46,089 nt of DNA from NCBI GenBank assembly GCA_009774145.1, contig VSND01000030.1, positions 1-46,089 of the forward strand, in the 5' to 3' direction. Below, piece after piece: positions 32,397 to 41,031 of this stretch. This DNA is from Lachnospiraceae bacterium (GTDB lineage Bacteria; Bacillota; Clostridia; Lachnospirales; Lachnospiraceae). Under the pieces are notes generated by a model that had not been told where the DNA came from, did not search any database, and saw only the letters and a program-made list of their open reading frames with translations. Position 1 is the first letter of the stretch. The number at the start of each line of letters is the position of its first letter. Both the position numbers and the translations under genes were made by a program.

Positions 32397-33275
32397 CATG
32401 TGCTTCTGACAAAAGTGGTAGAAGGCTCCCAACATCCCCGCATCATTTCCATGATGTGCAAAAGCCAGTTTTGTGTGTTTTGCCATGACCGGATTCATAT
32501 ATTTCTCAAGCCCCTTCAGAAGCCGCGGTTTTAAGAAATCCGCCTGAGCCATGATGCCGCCTCCCAGCACCACCACCTCCGGATCCAGGACACAACAGAT
32601 ATTGGAGATCCCCCTGGCAAGTACATCAACCATCTCATCTACTTCCTGCAGACAAACCGGATCCTGCTTCTTTGCCGCCTCAAATACCTGCTGTCCGGTC
32701 CAGGCTTTCGTTCCTCCTTTCCGCTCGCCCACTCTGCGGCACAGAATGCTGGCGGCTCCCAGCGTCTGAAAATCACTGCCATCCATATGCATATAGCCAA
32801 CCTCGCCCGCACTCCCTCCTGCTCCATGGTACACCTTTCCATCCAGCAGCACACATCCCCCGATTCCTGTGCCGATGGTCAGACATACGGCTGCGTGACT
32901 GCCTTTTGCCGCCCCGGAGATATATTCCGCAAGTCCGGCACAGTTCACATCATTTTCCACTTCGCAGGGAACCCGGTACCGGTCCTCCAGACGTTTCTTC
33001 CAGCGCATACCGGTATATTCCGGAATCAGTGGCGCCGAATACAGTATTTTCCCCTCCTCCGTATCCACCATTCCTGCTGTAGATATACAGATTCCCTCCG
33101 GCTCACCGTCCTTTCGGAGTTTCTCGACGATATTTTCCACTTTTGCCGCAATCGCCTCTCCCCCTTCCGAAGCCCGGGTATCCATGGCAGACTTCTTCAG
33201 AAAAGCGCCTTCTTCGTCCACAATACCATATTTCATCGATGTACCGCCTATATCCACGCATATATATCTCTTCAT
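32388..33275 (-). CDS. nanK: ROK-family sugar kinase, probable N-acetylmannosamine kinase
   Basis: 295 residues. The phosphate loop is DIGGTSMKYG (about 6-15); ENDVNCAGLAEY holds the catalytic Asp; CLTIGTGIGGCVLLDG and YHGAGGSAGEVGYMHMD follow. The zinc motif CxCGxxGCxE common in ROK proteins is missing (GSDFQTLGAASILC in its place), so this is a zinc-free ROK. In the sialic acid operon it should phosphorylate ManNAc to ManNAc-6-P, the substrate of NanE. ATG 33275 is preceded by a modest GGGAAG. It is the last gene of the operon, 16 nt after nanE. Glucokinase-like activity is the alternative. Confidence 0.85.
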   Translation of the reverse strand: MKRYICVDIGGTSMKYGIVDEEGAFLKKSAMDTRASEGGEAIAAKVENIVEKLRKDGEPEGICISTAGMVDTEEGKILYSAPLIPEYTGMRWKKRLEDRYRVPCEVENDVNCAGLAEYISGAAKGSHAAVCLTIGTGIGGCVLLDGKVYHGAGGSAGEVGYMHMDGSDFQTLGAASILCRRVGERKGGTKAWTGQQVFEAAKKQDPVCLQEVDEMVDVLARGISNICCVLDPEVVVLGGGIMAQADFLKPRLLKGLEKYMNPVMAKHTKLAFAHHGNDAGMLGAFYHFCQKHMKK

Positions 33276-33291
33276 CTGCGCTTCCCATCTA

Positions 33292-33984
33292 CTATGCCAG
33301 TGCCTGCACAAAGCTTCTGGTAATCAGCTGCGGCCTCGTAATCGCTGAACCTACCACTACGCTGTAAACACCCAGATCCATGACCTTCCGGACCTTCTCT
33401 GGAGTGTTAATATTCCCTTCCGCAATGACCCGGTGAGAAACCTTATCAAGTATCTCCCGAATAATGGAAAAGTTATCCTGCTCAATCTTAAGTTCCCGGC
33501 TCTGTTCTGTATAGCCTACCAGTGTCGTCCCAATAAAATCGAATCCCATCCGGTCCGCCTGTAACGCTTCCTCTACGGTCGAACAGTCCGCCATCAGCAT
33601 CTGGTCAGGATATCTGCTGCGAATCTGATCATAAAATGTTTCCAGGTCAAGCCCGCACGGACGCACAGTATTTGTAGCATCCAACGCGATGATCTCCGGT
33701 TTTACTTCCATCAGCTCTTCCACCTCCTGCATGGTCGGTGTGATATAGATCCTGCTGTCCGGGTAGTTTCTCTTCACGATACCGATGACCGGAAGGTCTA
33801 CATTCTTTTTAATCTCTGCAATATCCTCTTTCGTATTCGCCCGGATACCGGCTGCTCCGCCTTCCCTTGCGGCCACTGCCATCCGCCCCATGATATAAGC
33901 GGAATGCAGCGGTTCCTCCGGAAGCGCCTGGCAGGATACGATCAGTCCTCCTTTGATATTTTCAATCGTCTTTCCCACGTTCAA
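33292..33984 (-). CDS. nanE: N-acetylmannosamine-6-phosphate 2-epimerase
   Basis: 230 residues, TIM-barrel. It converts ManNAc-6-P to GlcNAc-6-P. The family hallmarks are KGGLIVSCQALPEEPL at the N-terminus, GIRANTKEDI, GIVKRNYPDSRIYITPT with the catalytic Lys, ALDATNTVRP, LMADCSTVEEAL and DFIGTTLVGYT. The start is a TTG at 33984 with AAAGGAAGG ahead, overlapping the stop of the esterase gene (TTGA), so the genes are translationally coupled. Confidence 0.95.
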   Translation of the reverse strand: MNVGKTIENIKGGLIVSCQALPEEPLHSAYIMGRMAVAAREGGAAGIRANTKEDIAEIKKNVDLPVIGIVKRNYPDSRIYITPTMQEVEELMEVKPEIIALDATNTVRPCGLDLETFYDQIRSRYPDQMLMADCSTVEEALQADRMGFDFIGTTLVGYTEQSRELKIEQDNFSIIREILDKVSHRVIAEGNINTPEKVRKVMDLGVYSVVVGSAITRPQLITRSFVQALA

Positions 33985-34610
33985 CCTTCCTTTCTGAAAT
34001 ATTCTGTCAGGCAGGCTGCCAGCCTCCTGTGGCTTTCTTCATCCAGATGCATATAATCGATCCGGTTCATCCGAACCACCTCTCCTGCATCCAGAAAATC
34101 ACAACCTGTCTCTTCTGCCATCTGCCTGTAACAGACTGCCAGTTTCTTTGATCTCTCACTGCATATACCCATTTCACAGCCCACGGAAGAAGTTTCACAT
34201 TCCTTTTCAATGGCTCCGGGAGCAATGACCAGAATCTTCGCTTCCTCTCTCCATGCCGGAATCACTTTTGCCTTCCTGACCAGTCTCTTCATACCATCCG
34301 CAATATTTTCAGGTGTCATATGGAACCGTTCTTTACAGTCATTAGTCCCCAGCATAATTACCAGACAGTCCACTGGAGCATGCGACATCAGACATGGATA
34401 CAGATAGGCAAGTCCGCTCATTCCTTCATTCAAAGGGTCCTCCAGCACTGTGGTCCTTCCGCAGAGTCCTTCTTCGATAACCGTATACGATGTTCCAAGT
34501 GCTTTCTGAAGCGCACCGGTCCACCGAACATCGTCAGGATATCTCCCGTCAGTGTCTGCATCATATCCCCATGTATTGGAGTCCCCAAAACATACAATCC
34601 TCTTCTTCAT
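33981..34610 (-). CDS. SGNH/GDSL hydrolase, probable sialate O-acetylesterase
   Basis: 209 residues. SGNH blocks: GDSN with the nucleophile Ser (about residue 11, RIVCFGDSNTWGYD), a Gly in block II (GMSGLAY), GTND in block III (MLGTNDCKERF) and the C-terminal Asp/His in DYMHLDEESH. It has no signal peptide, so it acts in the cytoplasm. Its place between nanA and nanE suggests removal of O-acetyl groups from imported sialic acids before or after cleavage. Arylesterase or acyl-thioesterase activity is possible from fold alone. Its AGGAGG overlaps the TAG stop of nanA, indicating tight coupling. Confidence 0.85.
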   Translation of the reverse strand: MKKRIVCFGDSNTWGYDADTDGRYPDDVRWTGALQKALGTSYTVIEEGLCGRTTVLEDPLNEGMSGLAYLYPCLMSHAPVDCLVIMLGTNDCKERFHMTPENIADGMKRLVRKAKVIPAWREEAKILVIAPGAIEKECETSSVGCEMGICSERSKKLAVCYRQMAEETGCDFLDAGEVVRMNRIDYMHLDEESHRRLAACLTEYFRKEG

Positions 34611-34617
34611 AGACCTC

Positions 34618-35526
34618 CTACAGCGTTGCAACTGCACGCCGGATCAGGCTGTCAGCTTTCTCAATTTTTTCCATATCATCAGGAACAACCGGCGGCAACG
34701 GAAGCCTTGCTCCTCCAATATCCATTCCGTTTCTCTTCAGAATTTCCTTCATCACGGCATACAGGTTTCCCTGGCAGCTGCACATCACACCGATAATCTC
34801 ATCTATGGCAAACTGAACTGCCTGTGCCTTCTTAAAATCACCGGCTTTCACATATCCGTCCGCTTTCAGGAAAAGCTCCGGCATCACACCATAAGTTCCG
34901 CCGATCCCGCTGTCCGCTCCCATAACCCTGCCTGCCACAAACTGCTCATCCGGTCCGTTGAAAATAATAAGATCCTCTCCTGCTGCCGCCTTAAAATTCA
35001 GAATATCCTGCACCGGCATGGAAGAATTTTTCACACCTATCACCTTCTTATTCCGACGCATGCGCTGAAACAGATTCATGGAAAGTGCATATCCCGTTGT
35101 CTGCGGGATATTGTAGATGATAAAATCCAGATCCGTGGCATCCACCATATCTGACCAGTAACGCTCAATCGCATGTTCCGGCAGTGCGAAATAGATTGGT
35201 GGAATCGCTGCCACAGCATCCGCCCCACATGCTTCTGCATGCTTTGCCAGCCGGATACTGTCCCTTGTATTCAAAGCTGCGATATGTGCAATGATCGTTA
35301 CCTTCCCTTTTGCCGCTTTCATAACATTTTCAAGGATCACCATGCGCTCTTCCGCACTCTGATAGATACACTCTCCGGAGCTTCCGCACACATACAGACC
35401 CTGGATCCCCTTGTCGATCAGATATCGGGCGAATGCCTGCGTCTTTTCCGGGCTCACGTCCCCTTTCTCATCGTAGCAGGCATAAAATGCCGGAAATATC
35501 CCTTTATATTTTTCTAAACGTCCCAT
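34618..35526 (-). CDS. nanA: N-acetylneuraminate lyase
   Basis: 302 residues, DHDPS/NAL superfamily TIM barrel. It splits Neu5Ac to ManNAc and pyruvate. The carboxylate motif CGSSGECIYQS (47-57), Tyr138 in IIYNIPQTTGY, and the Schiff-base lysine K166 in VIGVKNSSM are present. The GSSGE form with a following aromatic is closer to NAL than to dihydrodipicolinate synthase, and nanE and a ROK kinase in the same operon support NAL. It follows the 2-hydroxyacid dehydrogenase by about 50 nt. Confidence 0.92.
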   Translation of the reverse strand: MGRLEKYKGIFPAFYACYDEKGDVSPEKTQAFARYLIDKGIQGLYVCGSSGECIYQSAEERMVILENVMKAAKGKVTIIAHIAALNTRDSIRLAKHAEACGADAVAAIPPIYFALPEHAIERYWSDMVDATDLDFIIYNIPQTTGYALSMNLFQRMRRNKKVIGVKNSSMPVQDILNFKAAAGEDLIIFNGPDEQFVAGRVMGADSGIGGTYGVMPELFLKADGYVKAGDFKKAQAVQFAIDEIIGVMCSCQGNLYAVMKEILKRNGMDIGGARLPLPPVVPDDMEKIEKADSLIRRAVATL

Positions 35527-35577
35527 ATTGATTTCCTCTTTTTCTAATGTTATACCCTTGCGCCCCCGGCGCTGTCA

Positions 35578-36561
35578 TCAGCCTCTGTCAAAGACTTCTT
35601 TATTTTTTACGTTGTACGGAATCTCTCCATTTACAAAAGCATCAATACAGTCTGCAATGATCACCTGAGACCGATACTCGGATTCCAGAGAAGCAGCACC
35701 CATATGCGAAGTAATGAACACATTGTCCATCTGAAGCAACGGATTATCCAAAGCAGGCGGCTCCCTATCCAGTACATCCAGCCCGGCGCCCTGGATCTTT
35801 CCTTCCTTAAGCGCATCGATCAGATCCTGCTCCCTGACGACCTTTCCTCTGCATGTATTGATCAGATAAGCCGTTGGCTTCATCAGCGCCAGCTTCTCCC
35901 GGTCAACCAGCCCGACCGTTTCCTCGGTCAGAGGAATATGCAGACTTACGATATCACTTTTTCGAAAAATATCATCCATATTGTCAACAAATACGACGCC
36001 TTGTGCTTCTGCAGCCTCCTTTGGCAGATATGGATCGTATACCATCACCTGTACCTCGAAGCCTTTCAGCATACGAACCAGCTGTTTGCCGATATTGCCA
36101 AATCCCAGAAGCCCGACCACCTTTCCATCCAGTTCATTTCCTGTGATCGTAGATGGCCAGTTCCCCCGGCGACCCCCTTCTACACAATGGCAGAAACGTC
36201 TTCCGGCATTCAGAATATGGATCAGCGCAGTCTCCGCCACTGCCGCTGCATTGGCCCCCGGAACATTCCCTACCGGGATTCCCTGTGCAGTAGCCGCCGG
36301 TATGTCAATGTTATCAAGGCCGGCACCATACCGCACGATATATTTTACCTTTCCTTTTACTGCCGGCAGCGTTCGGACATTCCATGGCTCCCAGGTACTG
36401 ATCACGATATCTGCCTGGCTCCCCATCTCAATCGCAGCAGCCTCATCTCCTGCAGGAACCGGCTTCTTGATAAAGTGATATCCCTTCTCTGCAAAACGCC
36501 GGTCAAGGCAGGTTACATCCACCTTCTGCTCATCCAGATTCAACCAAATTGTTGTACTCAT
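35578..36561 (-). CDS. D-isomer-specific 2-hydroxyacid dehydrogenase in the sialic acid operon
   Basis: 327 residues. The Rossmann nucleotide motif is GLLGFGNIGKQL, followed by an acidic YDPY (NAD preference). The catalytic triad Arg (NTCRGKVVRE), Glu (LDREPPA) and His (SHMGAASLE) is complete. The N-terminal substrate domain has VRYGAGLDNIDIPAA. It resembles phosphoglycerate dehydrogenase-type enzymes, lacking the ACT domain. Its placement between the importer and nanA is unusual: known sialic acid loci that use an oxidoreductase employ the Gfo/Idh family. Pyruvate released by NanA could be a substrate, or a modified sialic acid; both are speculation. Confidence 0.88.
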   Translation of the reverse strand: MSTTIWLNLDEQKVDVTCLDRRFAEKGYHFIKKPVPAGDEAAAIEMGSQADIVISTWEPWNVRTLPAVKGKVKYIVRYGAGLDNIDIPAATAQGIPVGNVPGANAAAVAETALIHILNAGRRFCHCVEGGRRGNWPSTITGNELDGKVVGLLGFGNIGKQLVRMLKGFEVQVMVYDPYLPKEAAEAQGVVFVDNMDDIFRKSDIVSLHIPLTEETVGLVDREKLALMKPTAYLINTCRGKVVREQDLIDALKEGKIQGAGLDVLDREPPALDNPLLQMDNVFITSHMGAASLESEYRSQVIIADCIDAFVNGEIPYNVKNKEVFDRG

Positions 36562-36597
36562 TTTTCTTACCCTTTCTCACATCCCGGTCGGACTGGA

Positions 36598-36616
36598 TGT
36601 CGGCAGATAACCGACA
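36598..36616 (-). promoter_or_regulatory. Small intercistronic hairpin after the sialic acid SBP gene
   Basis: TGTCGG (36598-36603) pairs with CCGACA (36611-36616) around a 7-nt loop, without a T-run, between the SBP and the dehydrogenase. It may limit decay of the upstream mRNA; weak evidence. Confidence 0.3.
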
Positions 36617-36643
36617 GCCCGCCCACCTGGCATTCCTACGCTT

Positions 36644-37996
36644 CTACTTAACAGTAGACTGTACTTCCTCGATCTTGCTCTTCGCATGCGCAACTGCTTC
36701 TTCCGGAGTCATGGTTCCCGTCACGACCTTGTTCATCATCTCCGCAATCGGGAATGTGAAATAATGTTTGGCTGCTACCGCACGCCCTTTCAGATTTTCG
36801 ATCGGATAACCATAGTATCCCGCGGCATTTTCTGCATAGCTGATCACCTGGGCGTTGATGCCGTCACTCCATTCTGCCTCTTCTTTGATGTCCTCAAACA
36901 GCGGCGCAAACACCGGCGCAGTAATGCCTACATATTCGTTGTACCACTCTTTTTCCAGCATGTATTTCACCAGCTGCGTTGCACTGTCTACATCGTCACA
37001 TGCCTCCATAATTGCAAAGCCGGTACAGAATCCCAGCGTCGTATTGTTGTCCGGTCCCCCCGGAGGTGTCAGTACTTCTGTATTCTCAAACAGTTCTTTG
37101 TTGGCTTCATCTGTTCTCAGCGCATTATACAGGGTAGGTGCATTAAATACGATAGCAGATTCCCCCATAAGATAGGATGAATTATTCCCACCCGGATCCC
37201 AGGTGCTTGCTGCACGCGGAATGACTCCGCCCTCATACATTTCTTTATATTTCTGAAGCAGTTCTACGGTCGTTGCATTGTCCACAGTGATATTACCCTC
37301 TTTATCAAACAAATAAGATCCGTAATTCCACATGATCGTACGGAACATGTTCTCTCCGTCCTCATCGGTAGGCCCACAGCCGATTCCAAGCCCATAGAAT
37401 CCGTTATCCGGATCCGACACCTGTGCCGCTACTTCAAATACTTCCTCCCAGGTCGTCGGCATCCCGGTGATCCCTTTTTCCGCCAGTTTGTCTTTTCTGA
37501 CAAACATCATGCAGGAGGAACTGGTATAAGGTACAAAATAATTCTTTCCATCGATCTTATTTCCTTCATAGATGGATTGGAAATAAGGACGCTCTCCATG
37601 GACCTCCTCCACCAGGTCAGTGACATCCCTGTATGGAATATCCGGATAATAGTTCAGTACTTTGGTCACGGCTGATGTTGTGATATCCGGCACATTGGTC
37701 CCTGCCTCGATGGCTGCATTCAGCTTGGTCATAAAATCCGTGGCTCCGATAAACTCATAGTTGACCTTAATTCCGGTCTCTTCGCCGAACTGTTTGATCC
37801 GGTTCTCCATGGCGGTATTTGCGTCATCGCTGAACACTTTCTCTACCCAGATGGTAAGCTCCTTACCAGTATTCTGTACTTCCGCGCTGCCGTCAGAAGC
37901 CGGAGCCGCACCTGTATCGCCTTTCTCTCCGCATGCTGCCAGCGACAGGCTCATCACTGCTGTCAGTACAAGTGCCATCATCTTTTTTGCTTTCAT
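36644..37996 (-). CDS. ABC transporter substrate-binding lipoprotein (sialic acid type)
   Basis: 450 residues, family 1 solute-binding protein. Signal peptide MKAKKMMALVLTAVMSLSLA with lipidated C22 (LAAC). The mature part carries ELTIWVEKVFSDDANTAMEN, TGIKVNYEFIGATDFMTKLN and YFVPYTSSSCMMFVRKDKLA, typical of CUT1 binding proteins. It is the third gene of the operon, after two permeases, unlike the usual SBP-first order. Specificity for Neu5Ac or a derivative such as 2,7-anhydro-Neu5Ac is inferred from the downstream nan genes. Confidence 0.9.
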   Translation of the reverse strand: MKAKKMMALVLTAVMSLSLAACGEKGDTGAAPASDGSAEVQNTGKELTIWVEKVFSDDANTAMENRIKQFGEETGIKVNYEFIGATDFMTKLNAAIEAGTNVPDITTSAVTKVLNYYPDIPYRDVTDLVEEVHGERPYFQSIYEGNKIDGKNYFVPYTSSSCMMFVRKDKLAEKGITGMPTTWEEVFEVAAQVSDPDNGFYGLGIGCGPTDEDGENMFRTIMWNYGSYLFDKEGNITVDNATTVELLQKYKEMYEGGVIPRAASTWDPGGNNSSYLMGESAIVFNAPTLYNALRTDEANKELFENTEVLTPPGGPDNNTTLGFCTGFAIMEACDDVDSATQLVKYMLEKEWYNEYVGITAPVFAPLFEDIKEEAEWSDGINAQVISYAENAAGYYGYPIENLKGRAVAAKHYFTFPIAEMMNKVVTGTMTPEEAVAHAKSKIEEVQSTVK

Positions 37997-38061
37997 AGTT
38001 TCTCTTTTCCTCCTTCATTTGAGTTTTGCAGCTGTTTCTGCAACTGCTGTTTTTGTACCCT

Positions 38062-38892
38062 TTACATTTTCACTCCGCCTTCGGTTGCTCCGCCTGTCAG
38101 CGATCCTGATGCAAACATATAGATAATCAGAATCGGCACACAGGCCAGAATCGCTCCTGCCATCAGCTGTCCCCATGGGTACATATCCCCAAAGATCAGA
38201 CCGGCAATCACCAGCGGGAAGGTCTGCATGGAAGTCTTTGTGACATTTACCAGTGCATATAAATATTCACCCCAGCACATTGCGAAAGCAAAGATTGTTG
38301 TCGATATGATACCCGGCAATGCCAAAGGGAATATAATCTGATACATGATGCGCAGTCTGGAGCATCCGTCCACAGTAGCCGCCTCCTCGATATCCTTCGG
38401 AATCGAAGCAATATGAGGGATCAGAATCCATGATACATACGGCAGTGTAAAGGTCGGATAGATCAGCATCAGTCCCAGAATGTTATCGGTAAGCCCCACC
38501 CGCGCTACAAAGATATAAAGCGGAATATACAGGGCTGATGTAGGAAGCAGATACGTAAAAAGAATCGCTCTGGAAAAAATCTGTCTTCCCCTGAACCTGA
38601 TCCGCGCCAGTGTATAGGCTGCCGGATATGCAACCAGCAGGGAAAATGCCGATACCACTGCCGCCACCAGAAGACTGTTCTTAAGACCGTTTAAAAACGC
38701 AGTGCCTGTGATCAGCGTCTGATAGGATTCCATCGTAAAATCCTGCGGGAACAGGGTCGGAATACGGCTGTAGATCTCTGTCTGTCCTTTGAAAGACGTA
38801 TTCAGCATCCAGTAGATCGGAGCCAGAGAGATCACCAGACAAAGCGCAATAAACAACCGGCTTAAAATCGCCACGCTTTTTTTCGTCTTCAT
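38062..38892 (-). CDS. Sugar ABC transporter permease (MalG type), sialic acid operon
   Basis: 276 residues with six membrane helices, starting MKTKKSVAILSRLFIALCLV. The EAA loop is EEAATVDGCSRLRIMYQIIFP (about 170-190) and the C-terminus ends GSLTGGATEGGVKM, typical of MalG-like subunits. It overlaps the preceding MalF-type gene by four bases. No ATPase is encoded nearby, so a shared ATPase is expected. Confidence 0.93.
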   Translation of the reverse strand: MKTKKSVAILSRLFIALCLVISLAPIYWMLNTSFKGQTEIYSRIPTLFPQDFTMESYQTLITGTAFLNGLKNSLLVAAVVSAFSLLVAYPAAYTLARIRFRGRQIFSRAILFTYLLPTSALYIPLYIFVARVGLTDNILGLMLIYPTFTLPYVSWILIPHIASIPKDIEEAATVDGCSRLRIMYQIIFPLALPGIISTTIFAFAMCWGEYLYALVNVTKTSMQTFPLVIAGLIFGDMYPWGQLMAGAILACVPILIIYMFASGSLTGGATEGGVKM

Positions 38893-39800
38893 GCCTTTTT
38901 CCTCCTTTTTGTCTCTTCCTCTCCGAGCATCTTCTTAGACAGGAAATAGATCAGTATCATAAATACCGGCATGGCCAGTACAGAAACTGCAATTCCTTTT
39001 CCAAGCTGCATGCTGGTCATGGCAGTCTTGTAGCTGAATACGTTCATAACCTCCGTGGAACCGTTTGGTCCACCCCCCGTCAGAAGCCACACAGATTCAA
39101 ACTCGTTGATTGTCCATATGGTAGACATCAACATGGATAAAAGAATAACATCCTTGATCTCCGGCAGCGTCACATACCAGAAACGCTGGAAAATGTTCGC
39201 CCCATCCATGGCAGCTGCCTCATAATAATCCCCCGGTATCGTCTGCAGCTTACCCAGGATGGAGATTCCGAAGAACGGAGTCCCCCGCCATACATTTGCC
39301 ATGATGATCGTCGTCATTGCCAACCCCGCAGAACCGAACCAGATCAGATCCTGATCGATCAGATGCAGACCCTTAAGCAGATAGTTCGCGATACCACCAG
39401 TAGCTGCAAAAATCCATCTCCAGTTCAGTACTGCCACGATGTTGGGCAGTGTCCACGGGATCAGAAGCAGCGCCCTTACAATATTCCTCCCCCTGAACTT
39501 CACATTCAGAGCCAGCGCCATCAGTGTTCCAAAGACCAGTTTTCCCGCGATCGAGAAAAATGTGAACTTCACTGTATTCAGCAGAGAATTCAGATATTCT
39601 TTATCCTGAAGTAATGTAATATAATTCTTCAGTCCGATAAAATCCGCCCCTCCGCCGATCGTCTTGTTCGTAAAGCTCAAGGATATTCCCCAGATCATGG
39701 GAACGGCCAGCACACACATCATATAGATAATCAGCGGTGCATTCACCATATACGCAAACTTTGTATTCCTTCTTACTGAAGCGTCTGCATTTCCCTCCAT
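38889..39800 (-). CDS. Sugar ABC transporter permease (MalF type), sialic acid operon
   Basis: 303 residues, first gene of the nan operon, ATG behind AGGAGG. Six membrane helices; EAA loop YEAAAMDGANIFQRFWYVTLP (about 195-215), preceded by the conserved MTTIIMANVWRGTPFFGI. The C-terminal tail is basic (GEEETKRRKKA). It forms the channel with the MalG-type protein. Confidence 0.93.
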   Translation of the reverse strand: MEGNADASVRRNTKFAYMVNAPLIIYMMCVLAVPMIWGISLSFTNKTIGGGADFIGLKNYITLLQDKEYLNSLLNTVKFTFFSIAGKLVFGTLMALALNVKFRGRNIVRALLLIPWTLPNIVAVLNWRWIFAATGGIANYLLKGLHLIDQDLIWFGSAGLAMTTIIMANVWRGTPFFGISILGKLQTIPGDYYEAAAMDGANIFQRFWYVTLPEIKDVILLSMLMSTIWTINEFESVWLLTGGGPNGSTEVMNVFSYKTAMTSMQLGKGIAVSVLAMPVFMILIYFLSKKMLGEEETKRRKKA

Positions 39801-40368
39801 ACCCTTTCCTCCTGTGTTATAAAAAATATTTTTTTCTTTACAGTAAATACAGTAGCATTTTTTTCTTTTTCTGTCGAGCCCCTATGCAAATATTTTAAAA
39901 ATTATTTTTATTTTTTAACTTTTATTTGTAAAGTTGCAGTATGATTTTCGTATAATAATTTATTTTATTATAATAATCAGACAAAAATAGTGGATATTTT
40001 TTCCATTTTCAATTCTCACCTGCTGAAAACAGAATCACACGCAAAGCAAGCTCACAAATCCTGGAAGCCACGTTCATAAGCACTATGCTTTTTAAAGAAA
40101 CATGTCTACAATACTGGCACAGTGTAAATGATTTCATGATTCCATTAAGAAAGACCCACAGTGTTAAACACTGTGGGCCCTTCTTTGTTCACTTTTCTCC
40201 GCGGTATAACGGCAAATCGCTGTCAGATGTTCCTTTGACATTTTATTCACAAGAATCTGAGGGCCTGCTGAAATCCCGGCAGAAAAACCATCATTCCAGA
40301 GAATACGGTTTTTCCTGTGTCTCATCTGATAAAGAACTCTTGAATACATCCTGTTTTCCATATATAAT
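39801..40368. promoter_or_regulatory. AT-rich gap upstream of the nan operon
   Basis: About 570 bp without an intact gene. Between 39830 and 40010 the sequence is extremely AT-rich, with several possible -10 elements on the minus strand (near 39950-39975), so the nan promoter lies here but cannot be placed exactly. A stretch near 39895-39925 resembles the AT-rich sequence before the rpiR promoter (both contain AAAATTATTTTT-like runs). The right part holds a bidirectional hairpin and leads into an ogt remnant. Long frames across this gap look spurious. Confidence 0.4.
40148..40187. terminator. Orphan bidirectional terminator-like hairpin
   Basis: CCCACAGTGT (40155-40164) pairs perfectly with ACACTGTGGG (40168-40177), and the flanks AAGAA and TTCTT extend the symmetry. 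T-rich tracts follow on both strands (CCCTTCTTT; TCTTTCTT). No intact gene precedes it on either strand. Confidence 0.65.
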
Positions 40369-40476
40369 ATGGCAGAAGAAGGCAGAATGGTCTGCACTTA
40401 TTATTACGAATCACCGCCGGGCAAAATCACCCTTGCCGGCAACGGTGAAGCCAGCTACAATAAACAGAAAACCTGA
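40369..40476 (+). pseudogene. Remnant of methylated-DNA-cysteine S-methyltransferase (ogt)
   Basis: A 35-codon frame reads MAEEGRMVCTYYYESPPGKITLAGNGE (shown here only in part: TYYYESPPGKITLAGNGE), which matches the start of Ogt/AGT proteins, then stops at 40476. The active-site PCHRV region and everything else are missing, and no Shine-Dalgarno precedes it. It is probably the stump of a gene deleted when the neighbouring DUF606 operon or the AT-rich gap was joined here. Confidence 0.45.
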
Positions 40477-40505
40477 CAAAATACAAATAAAGGAGATCCA
40501 ACACC

Positions 40506-40928
40506 ATGTATTCATTTCTTGTACTTCTGGCGGGCATCCTGCAGTCTGCCATGATGAGCTTCAACGGACTTCTGGCAGAATCGGTAAGCCTCTGGGGGGT
40601 CAGCCTCGTGGTCCACGCTTCCGGCGGCATCCTGCTGATCCTTTACATCCTTCTGGCAGTCCGGAAAAAGGTCACCCTGCGCGGTATGCCCTGGTATCTG
40701 TATTCCGCCGGATTCTTCGGTGTCCTTCTGGTGTCCGTCAGCAGCTGGTGCGTCGGAATCCTGGGAGCCGCCGTTACGACCTGCCTGTCTGTAGCCGGAC
40801 AGCTCTGCATGTCCGCAGTCATTGATCATTACGGAATGTTTCATGTTCCAAAAGTTCCGTTCAGTCCAAAGCGCATTCCCTGCTTTCTCATGATTCTGGC
40901 GGGAATCCTTCTTCTGAATCTGTCCTGA
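40506..40928 (+). CDS. DMT-family membrane protein, DUF606/YdcZ half-transporter 1
   Basis: 140 residues with about five membrane helices, small DMT-superfamily (DUF606/YdcZ-like) protein. It begins MYSFLVLLAGILQSAMMSFNG; the pattern of an early small-residue-rich helix (LQSAMMSFNGLLAES) is typical of one half of a paired transporter. A good AAAGGAG lies upstream. A second homologous half is encoded 104 nt downstream, so the two probably form a heterodimer. The substrate is unknown. Confidence 0.85.
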   Translation: MYSFLVLLAGILQSAMMSFNGLLAESVSLWGVSLVVHASGGILLILYILLAVRKKVTLRGMPWYLYSAGFFGVLLVSVSSWCVGILGAAVTTCLSVAGQLCMSAVIDHYGMFHVPKVPFSPKRIPCFLMILAGILLLNLS

Positions 40929-41031
40929 CATACATACAGTTATTCAAAAAACAATATTGATGTCGGGAATTTCAAAATATCCCGTATACAGAAAAACTGA
41001 TGTTCCATCATTACACAAAGGAGTTATACTT

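Noticed and set aside
40085..40825. 246-codon plus-strand frame overlapping the ogt remnant and the first DUF606 gene
   Set aside because: It overlaps a well-supported membrane protein in another frame, and its own sequence is Arg/His/Pro-rich shadow sequence without a plausible ribosome binding site.
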